NCBI GenBank assembly: GCA_016871315.1
Contig: VFZE01000014.1
Coordinates: forward strand, 56,473-120,472
Source: Acidimicrobiia bacterium
Lineage (GTDB): Bacteria; Acidobacteriota; Terriglobia; Bryobacterales; Bryobacteraceae
Reading direction: 5' to 3'
DNA length: 64,000 nt
How positions within the stretch are numbered: position 1 is the first letter of the stretch; every line of letters starts with the position of its first letter. A program made the position numbers and the translations under genes. Under the pieces are notes generated by a model. That model was not told the origin of the DNA. It did not search any database and was given only the letters and a program-made list of their open reading frames with translations. Of the stretch, positions 59,369 through 64,000 are shown piece after piece.

Positions 59369-59584
59369 CATCGACTCCAGGTGTTGATCCCCAAAGAGTT
59401 AGAAGAGCGCCTGAGCAAGGCGGCGCAGCGGAGGCGGGTTTCCAAGGGGGAATGGGTTCGGCAGGCCATAGAGAAGGCGTTGGACAGGCCAGCCGACGAT
59501 CCTTTGCAGCAACTGGCGAGGCTGGGCGCGCCTACGGGGGACATCGACCAGGTGCTGGCGGAGATTGAAGCAGGGCGCGGGTGA
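59363..59584 (+). CDS. Ribbon-helix-helix antitoxin
   Basis: 73 residues: HRLQVLIPKELEERLSKAAQ (strand and first helix), RRRVSKGEWVRQAIEKAL (second helix) and a short tail rich in D and L (DPLQQLARLGAPTGDIDQVL). It overlaps the PIN gene by 4 bp. Because that toxin is truncated, this antitoxin is probably an orphan that may still regulate itself. Confidence 0.83.
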   Translation: MSHRLQVLIPKELEERLSKAAQRRRVSKGEWVRQAIEKALDRPADDPLQQLARLGAPTGDIDQVLAEIEAGRG

Positions 59585-59778
59585 AGGTTTTCATCGACTC
59601 CAACATTCCTATGTATGTTGCGGGGGCTGAGCATCCGAACCGGCAGCCGGCGCTGCGGTTTCTGGAGAGGGTGAGGGACTGCGCGGTGGATGCTGTAACG
59701 AGCACCGAGGTACTGCAAGAGATCCTCTACCGGTATTCAGCCATCGGGCGGCGGGAGATGGCGAGGACCCGATCATAG
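59581..59778 (+). pseudogene. Truncated PIN-domain toxin (VapC-like)
   Basis: 65 codons from GTG, against about 130-140 for a complete PIN toxin. The first active-site Asp (VFIDSNIPMYV) and the Glu (STEVLQEIL) are present, but the sequence ends at REMARTRS before the second half, so the two other acidic residues are missing. No continuation was found in any frame of the 75 bp up to ssrA. The break lies close to the ssrA 3' end. Confidence 0.75.
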
Positions 59779-59812
59779 CATTGAACAGGTCACGCATCAG
59801 TCACGCAATGGA

Positions 59813-59852
59813 AGCACTTGCCGATAAGTGCTTTATCGTTAATGAGATAAAG
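59813..59852 (-). terminator. Two overlapping hairpins just downstream of ssrA
   Basis: AGCACTT/AAGTGCT (59813-59832, 6-base loop) and CTTTATC/GATAAAG (59831-59852, 8-base loop) are both perfect 7-bp stems and share two bases. They lie right after the tmRNA CCA end on the minus strand and probably terminate it, although no long U-run follows. Confidence 0.6.
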
Positions 59853-59853
59853 T

Positions 59854-60204
59854 TGGTGGAGGCGGCGGGAGTCGAACCCGCGTCCGAGAAAGCCCGAGAT
59901 GAGAAGCCTACGTGCGTGTCCGGTTCTTAAATCTTAACCGCCGGTACGGAACCGGCAAGACCACGGCGGTCCAGCCCGATTGATCTCGGCCCTCGGCTAC
60001 GAGCAGAAGCCTGCGGCCTATCCCGCCAGATGACGCTCACTAGATCCCATGCGGGCCTGTGACCCGGAGCGGCTACCTAATTAATTAGGCAGCGTAAGCA
60101 AACTGCGTGTTGGCAGTTTTGGTTTTCCGATCGTTTAACGGGAGCTCGGAACCCGGCACGCCTTCATCACGTCGATTCAATCCCGTCGAATCCGTTACGC
60201 CCCC
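59854..60204 (-). ncRNA. ssrA: tmRNA (ssrA), one-piece
   Basis: The 5' end GGGGGCGTAACGGATTCGAC at 60204 and the 3' end with T-arm GTTCGACTCCCGCCG and encoded CCACCA at 59854 pair as the alanine-tRNA-like domain. The tag frame (60114-60088) reads ANTQFAYAA, then TAA (60087-60085). The RNA rescues stalled ribosomes with SmpB and marks proteins for proteolysis. TAAAAT at 60220-60215 sits about 10 bases before the 5' end as a -10 box, inside the 26-bp gap to the phosphoesterase gene. Confidence 0.97.
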
Positions 60205-60230
60205 TTTCCTCTTCATTTTAGCACCGCCGC

Positions 60231-61067
60231 TCACGCCCCATCGATGGAAAGCAAGGCGATTTCCGGGGCGCAATTAAAGCGCAGCCCGCCGACGTTGCCG
60301 ATGCCGGTGGTCACGTGAATCCAGCGTTCGCCCCAGGGCTTCACCCCGGACAGGTAGCGGTGATCCTTTACCGGGGCAAGCGGAGCGCCCAAACCGGGAA
60401 CGACAATCTGGCCGCCATGGGTGTGACCGGAGAGCATCAACTGCCACGGGTAATCGCGAAGGATGGCCTTGGTGTCGGGATTATGCGCCAGCAGGATCGA
60501 GGGCAGGCGCGGGTCCAGGCCGTGGAAGGCCGACTGCCCATCGACTTCCTGTGCCCATAGATCCCCCACGCCGGCCAGCTGCAGCCTGGCGCCGGCAGCC
60601 TCGACCACCGTGTTCGCGTTCGGGAGAAGCTGGATCCCCGACGATTGCAGCAGATCGTTGAGCTGACGCAGACTCTCAAAGCCTCCGGTGCGCGCGGCCC
60701 AGACGCCTCCGTCATGATTGCCCATTACGGCAAAGCTCGGGGCAATGGCCGAAAGGCGCCGGAGCTGGGATTGGTACCAGCCGAAATCAAACTCTGCCCG
60801 CGCGGTGACGTAATCGCCGGTAAGGCAGAATAGATCGGGCTTCAAGGCGACGGCTTGGTCGATTGCCTGCTCGATTAGAATGTCGGGAACAACCGGCGAG
60901 GCATGCAGGTCGGAGAGATGCAGGAGGCGGATGGGCCGCGGGGGACGCAGGCCCGCCAGGCGGCACTCGCGCCGGGAAAGCTGAATGGTTGTGGAGTGGC
61001 GCCACAGGAAGGCCCCTCCGAGGGTCGGCGCTCCCAGCGCCATACCCCAAAACGCACGCCGCGTCAT
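60231..61067 (-). CDS. YkuE-type metallophosphoesterase, membrane/export-targeted
   Basis: 278 residues from ATG 61067. A twin-arginine-like N-terminus (MTRRAFWGMALGAPTLGGAF) precedes the phosphoesterase motifs LLHLSDLHAS, LTGDYVT, AVMGNHDGG and LSGHTHGGQ. YkuE-type enzymes cut phosphodiesters in the envelope. It lies 58 bp downstream of the PIG-L gene on the same strand. Confidence 0.9.
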   Translation of the reverse strand: MTRRAFWGMALGAPTLGGAFLWRHSTTIQLSRRECRLAGLRPPRPIRLLHLSDLHASPVVPDILIEQAIDQAVALKPDLFCLTGDYVTARAEFDFGWYQSQLRRLSAIAPSFAVMGNHDGGVWAARTGGFESLRQLNDLLQSSGIQLLPNANTVVEAAGARLQLAGVGDLWAQEVDGQSAFHGLDPRLPSILLAHNPDTKAILRDYPWQLMLSGHTHGGQIVVPGLGAPLAPVKDHRYLSGVKPWGERWIHVTTGIGNVGGLRFNCAPEIALLSIDGA

Positions 61068-61125
61068 CTTAACTACTATGCTAATCGGCGGAACCGTCCG
61101 GCGACTGTACCTTAGAGGGCTAGAC

Positions 61126-62085
61126 TTAGAGCGGCTTGGCGTGCTTTTCGATAAACGCCTCCACGTCGGATTCGTCGGGGCCGATGTAGTGGAAATACTC
61201 CGCGTATTCCAGTTTATGCGCCTGGCCGCGGGCGCGGTCGCGGGCCAGCGCGAAGTGCTTGGTGTACTGGCGGTTGGCCGTATCGTCGTCGTTGCCCAGC
61301 AGATCCAGCCGCTTGCCCTGCGACGCCAGGCGCTGGCGAAGGCGGGCGCCCGTGTTGCCGGCCGGACCCTGCGTGACGTTGGCGAGATTGGCGTAGACCT
61401 TGCGGTCCATCTGAGTGGTAATGTCGACGACGCGGTTGACCAACTGCGGGCCACGGGCAAAATAGTAGCGCTCGCGCACGGCGTGCGGTTTCAAGCCGGC
61501 GAGGGAATGCTCGGGGTAGTCCCACTTGGTCGCCGAGATGGCGGCGGCCCATTCGACAGCCCGCGCGGTGACGTAGTGGTCGGGATTGCGCTCATACAGC
61601 GCGGAAGGATCGTAGACCATCACGGTGTCCACCTTCAAGGCGCGGAACAGGAAAACCAGCCGCGCTCGGATTTCGATGACCGGCCAGGCGTCCATGTTGT
61701 GATTGGGGTAGTTGAGAAAGATCGAATCCTTGCAGCCCATGCGCTTGGCGACCTCGATGGTGTCGCGCTCGTTTTTGAGAATGATGTCGCCGTAGGTGTC
61801 GCCGGAGCCGGCCATCGAATCATCGGAGAGCGTGATGAGGTAGGCGGTGTAGCCTTCATCGATCAGCTTGAGCAGCGTGCCGGCGGAGAAGATAGCGATG
61901 TCGTCGCAGTGCGGCTGGATGGCGGCGATCACCTTGCCCTGGTGCGGCTTGCCGCTGACAGGCCGCTCAATGGTGACGGGCAGCTGATAGGAGGTGGAGC
62001 CGGTGCCGCCGCCCTGTGTTTCGCGCGCCGGCGGTGCTTGCGCGGCGGCAAGAAGGGAGGTTTCCAGGAAATCGCGTCTCTGCAT
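61126..62085 (-). CDS. PIG-L/LmbE-family deacetylase, exported
   Basis: 319 residues from ATG 62085, with a Tat-like signal (MQRRDFLETSLLAAAQ). The metal motif is QPHCDDIAIFSAGTL (His59, Asp61, Asp62) in place of the common HPDD, and NPDHYVTARAV provides the distal His. The family removes acetyl groups from N-acetylglucosaminyl compounds. The signal peptide makes an extracytoplasmic sugar more likely than bacillithiol synthesis. Confidence 0.87.
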   Translation of the reverse strand: MQRRDFLETSLLAAAQAPPARETQGGGTGSTSYQLPVTIERPVSGKPHQGKVIAAIQPHCDDIAIFSAGTLLKLIDEGYTAYLITLSDDSMAGSGDTYGDIILKNERDTIEVAKRMGCKDSIFLNYPNHNMDAWPVIEIRARLVFLFRALKVDTVMVYDPSALYERNPDHYVTARAVEWAAAISATKWDYPEHSLAGLKPHAVRERYYFARGPQLVNRVVDITTQMDRKVYANLANVTQGPAGNTGARLRQRLASQGKRLDLLGNDDDTANRQYTKHFALARDRARGQAHKLEYAEYFHYIGPDESDVEAFIEKHAKPL

Positions 62086-62131
62086 GGGGGCCACTCTATC
62101 ATGAAGAGATTGCGGAAGCGGCCGAGTGCAA

Positions 62132-63874
62132 CTAACGGGTTAGCGCCAGGGCGGTTTGCCAGCCCCCAGCGCGCTGGATGCCCGGCACGTTGAACAAGCG
62201 CAACAACTCTTGCTCGGTACCCTGGAAAGCGGTCTCGGCGCGCAGCTCAACCGGCGTTGGCAGCAGCGCGGCGGCGAACCGGCACCAGACGGCGCCGGCC
62301 TCAAGGCCGATCAACTCCGGCGCCTGGCCGGTGCGGGCGCGAAGCCAGGCGGCGGCGGTAAGAATATCCTGCACGCGCAGGGCATCGTCTGGGCGGTTGA
62401 AGGTCAGAAAGTGCGCGTGGGAACGGTTGCGTTCGGCTTTGGCCGAACCGGTTTGAAAGGCGTCGATGGCCAGGATGGGGCGGCCCTGCTGGCGGAGGGC
62501 GGCGGCTTCGGCCGAAGCTGCGGCGGCGGCAGCCCCCTGTTCATGCACGATCAGGGCGGGTTTGCCCTTGCCCTCCCGCCACAGGGCCGGAATGCGGTCG
62601 CCGATACCGGAGCGGGTGAGGATGATCGTTTCTCCTTGCGGGATCTGGTCGACTTTTTCCGGCATCGATGCGCCGATGGCGGCCTGGAGCAGACGGCGCA
62701 GTCCGGCCTTGTCCCGGATGGAGGCCACCTGGCGGGCGGCATTGTCGCGCCATTGCGCAAAGAGGGCATCGTAGCTGAGCGCGCCTTCCGGCAGCCTGCG
62801 GTTATGCAGCGCGAGCATGTCGTTCAAGCGCTCCAATCGCACCGATTTCTCGCGGAAGGAAGCCGCGTCCTCCGCGCCCAGCATCCGGCGCGCAAAGAAC
62901 TGATAGACGGCTTCGCGGCTCTCCTGATGGTAGTTGTGTGGCGCGTCGAACTGGACTGCTTCCACCAAGTCCTGCTTACCGTGAAGTTCGTATATGCGGC
63001 GTATGGCAGGGTACTCTTCCTTCATCGTGTTGCGGGTCCAGTCGCCGGTGGCGGCAACCAGCAACATCGGGCGCGGAGCCATCATCGCGGCGAACTCCAC
63101 GTTGAAGGCGTCAATGCGCAACCCGGCCTGGTTTTCGCATGGCGAGCCACCCTGCATGATGGCCGACACCATGTTCACCGGCGCGGAGAACTGTACTCGC
63201 TCATCGACGGCCGCCAGCAGGAACGTCTGCGTTCCGCCGCCGCTGGCGCCGGTTGCGCCGATGCGGGAGGGGTCGGTTTCCGGAAGCGAGGCCAGGAAAT
63301 CGACGACACGGATGGAGTTCCACAACTGGAGGCCGAGCGGACCGAAGGCCCACAAGCGCTCGCGCGGGCCGGCGAAGGAGTGCGGAGTTTGAATCGTGTC
63401 GTTGTAGCCGACCATGTCGTAGGCGAACACGATGTACCCTTGGCGGGCGAGATTGATGCAGCGGGCGGGTACCGACCCCAGGGGTTGATGTTCCAGGCGG
63501 CCGTACGTCCAGTGACCATGCGGAGTAGCAATGGCGGGGAGCTTGCCGGAAGCCTTGGCAGGCTTATAGAGATTCCCGCCCAAGTAATAGCCGGGTAAGG
63601 TTTCTAGTAACACCTTTTGAATCGTGTATTCGGGTTGATTGGCAACGGCGGAGACGACCGGTTTCAGGGGGTTCCTATCCGGCAGCGGATCCAGTCCGGC
63701 GGCAAACAGGATTTGCGCGCGCAGCTGCTGTTTTCGGGCCTCCCATTGCTCAAGTGAAGCGTAGGCGGGCATGCGGAAATGGGTGTCGGTATTCGGAATT
63801 TGAGAGTTTCGGGAATCCGTGGACGGTGGCTGAGCGTTGGCCAGAAATGCGAGGATCAATAGAAAGATAATCAG
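62132..63874 (-). CDS. Exported alpha/beta-hydrolase (acetyl xylan esterase/dienelactone hydrolase type)
   Basis: About 580 residues. AIATPHGHWTYGRLEH (oxyanion region), FAYDMVGYNDT and the nucleophile motif GATGASGGGTQTF are followed by GDWTRNT (Asp) and DAPHNYHQES (His), a full catalytic triad. A second, shorter hydrolase-like half (GEGKPALIVHEQGAAAA onwards) lacks a clear GxSxG. No ATG fits: the first usable start is CTG 63874, exactly where the adjoining IS end stops, giving the signal sequence LIIFLLILAFLANAQ; TTG 63859 is an alternative. GGAG from the IS lies 6 bases before the CTG. Confidence 0.85.
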   Translation of the reverse strand: MIIFLLILAFLANAQPPSTDSRNSQIPNTDTHFRMPAYASLEQWEARKQQLRAQILFAAGLDPLPDRNPLKPVVSAVANQPEYTIQKVLLETLPGYYLGGNLYKPAKASGKLPAIATPHGHWTYGRLEHQPLGSVPARCINLARQGYIVFAYDMVGYNDTIQTPHSFAGPRERLWAFGPLGLQLWNSIRVVDFLASLPETDPSRIGATGASGGGTQTFLLAAVDERVQFSAPVNMVSAIMQGGSPCENQAGLRIDAFNVEFAAMMAPRPMLLVAATGDWTRNTMKEEYPAIRRIYELHGKQDLVEAVQFDAPHNYHQESREAVYQFFARRMLGAEDAASFREKSVRLERLNDMLALHNRRLPEGALSYDALFAQWRDNAARQVASIRDKAGLRRLLQAAIGASMPEKVDQIPQGETIILTRSGIGDRIPALWREGKGKPALIVHEQGAAAAAASAEAAALRQQGRPILAIDAFQTGSAKAERNRSHAHFLTFNRPDDALRVQDILTAAAWLRARTGQAPELIGLEAGAVWCRFAAALLPTPVELRAETAFQGTEQELLRLFNVPGIQRAGGWQTALALTR

Positions 63875-63893
63875 GCTCGTCTCCGAAAAGTGT
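63874..63893. repeat. Probable terminal inverted repeat of an insertion sequence
   Basis: GGCTCGTCTCCGAAAAGTGT on the plus strand lies directly beyond the stop of the transposase-like frame. GGCTC followed by an AAAGTGT block is, from memory, the look of ISL3-family ends. The other end is outside the window, so this is tentative. Confidence 0.45.
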
Positions 63894-63895
63894 AA

Positions 63896-64000
63896 TTAGC
63901 GTTCGGCGGGCAGCGGCAGCCGAGCGCAGCAGTGATAGATGAGGGCGATGAAGAGGTCGGCGCTGCGGAATCCGAATGAACGATGACTGATCGATTTGAT
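63896..64000 (-). mobile_element. C-terminal end of a probable transposase (partial)
   Basis: The last 34 codons are visible: SISHRSFGFRSADLFIALIY followed by HCCARLPLPAER and TAA. The 'R(R/S)xGFR' plus hydrophobic stretch is typical of the C-termini of DDE transposases such as ISL3. The family cannot be fixed from this length. It reads in the same frame and direction as the esterase. Confidence 0.5.

Noticed and set aside
60085..60273. 62-codon minus-strand frame ending in ANTQFAYAA.
   Set aside because: It is the tmRNA tag read together with untranslated tmRNA and upstream sequence, not a gene.

Overview
The window is a GC-rich, densely coding bacterial chromosome segment. It most resembles Acidobacteriota of the Bryobacterales/Solibacter type. 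This placement rests on the mix of genes: a one-piece tmRNA whose tag reads ANTQFAYAA, a PEP-CTERM C-terminus, a bacillithiol-type bshC, many Tat or Sec-exported oxidoreductases and hydrolases, ABC permease/M1 peptidase fusions, and cytochrome c and PQQ proteins. It is an inference from gene content; no database was searched.

Layout. 0-5.3 kb: a tripartite efflux operon with two consecutive HlyD-type adaptors, a MacB-type permease and a TolC protein. 5.3-11.2 kb: mutL, guaA, an S41 C-terminal protease and a MerR regulator. 11.3-12.2 kb: a VapBC-type toxin-antitoxin pair and a small PGPGW membrane protein. 12.3-19.1 kb (minus strand): a tightly coupled six-gene operon of ECF sigma factor, zinc-finger/FecR anti-sigma-like protein and two ABC ATPase-permease pairs. 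19.1-21.4 kb: a DapA-family lyase and a Tat-exported Gfo/Idh oxidoreductase that start on the same CATG. 21.8-23.6 kb: flbD-motA-motB. 23.6-31.7 kb (minus): a PPP-type phosphatase, a membrane SpoIIE-type PP2C phosphatase, an ABC ATPase and an ABC permease/M1 aminopeptidase fusion, with overlapping or abutting genes. 31.7-42.2 kb: mostly exported or peripheral metabolism (YwiC-like protein, glycerol dehydrogenase, TolB/CehA hydrolase, Ntn asparaginase, M55 peptidase, TylF-type methyltransferase, PhyH dioxygenase and two secreted unknowns). 42.3-48.2 kb: a PQQ propeller dehydrogenase, then the conserved phoH-ybeY-corC-era-BON operon. 48.4-55.7 kb: a 49-residue membrane protein, a FecR protein, a TPR protein, a trans-sulfuration enzyme, cysS, a propeller protein, a decayed cytochrome c and a second ECF sigma factor. 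55.8-64 kb: an HpaI aldolase, bshC, cyaY, a pilin, a broken second toxin-antitoxin pair next to ssrA, a phosphoesterase, a PIG-L deacetylase, an esterase and the edge of an insertion sequence.

The most interesting structures are these: the sigma/FecR/dual-ABC operon; the phosphatase/ABC/M1 operon; a Gly/Met-rich Spy-like insertion in an efflux adaptor; a GC-skew-inverted region at 36.2-42.2 kb holding a methyltransferase-dioxygenase cassette bordered by 21-bp imperfect direct repeats; an insertion sequence that appears to have replaced the first base of an esterase start codon; and a toxin gene truncated at the 3' end of ssrA.
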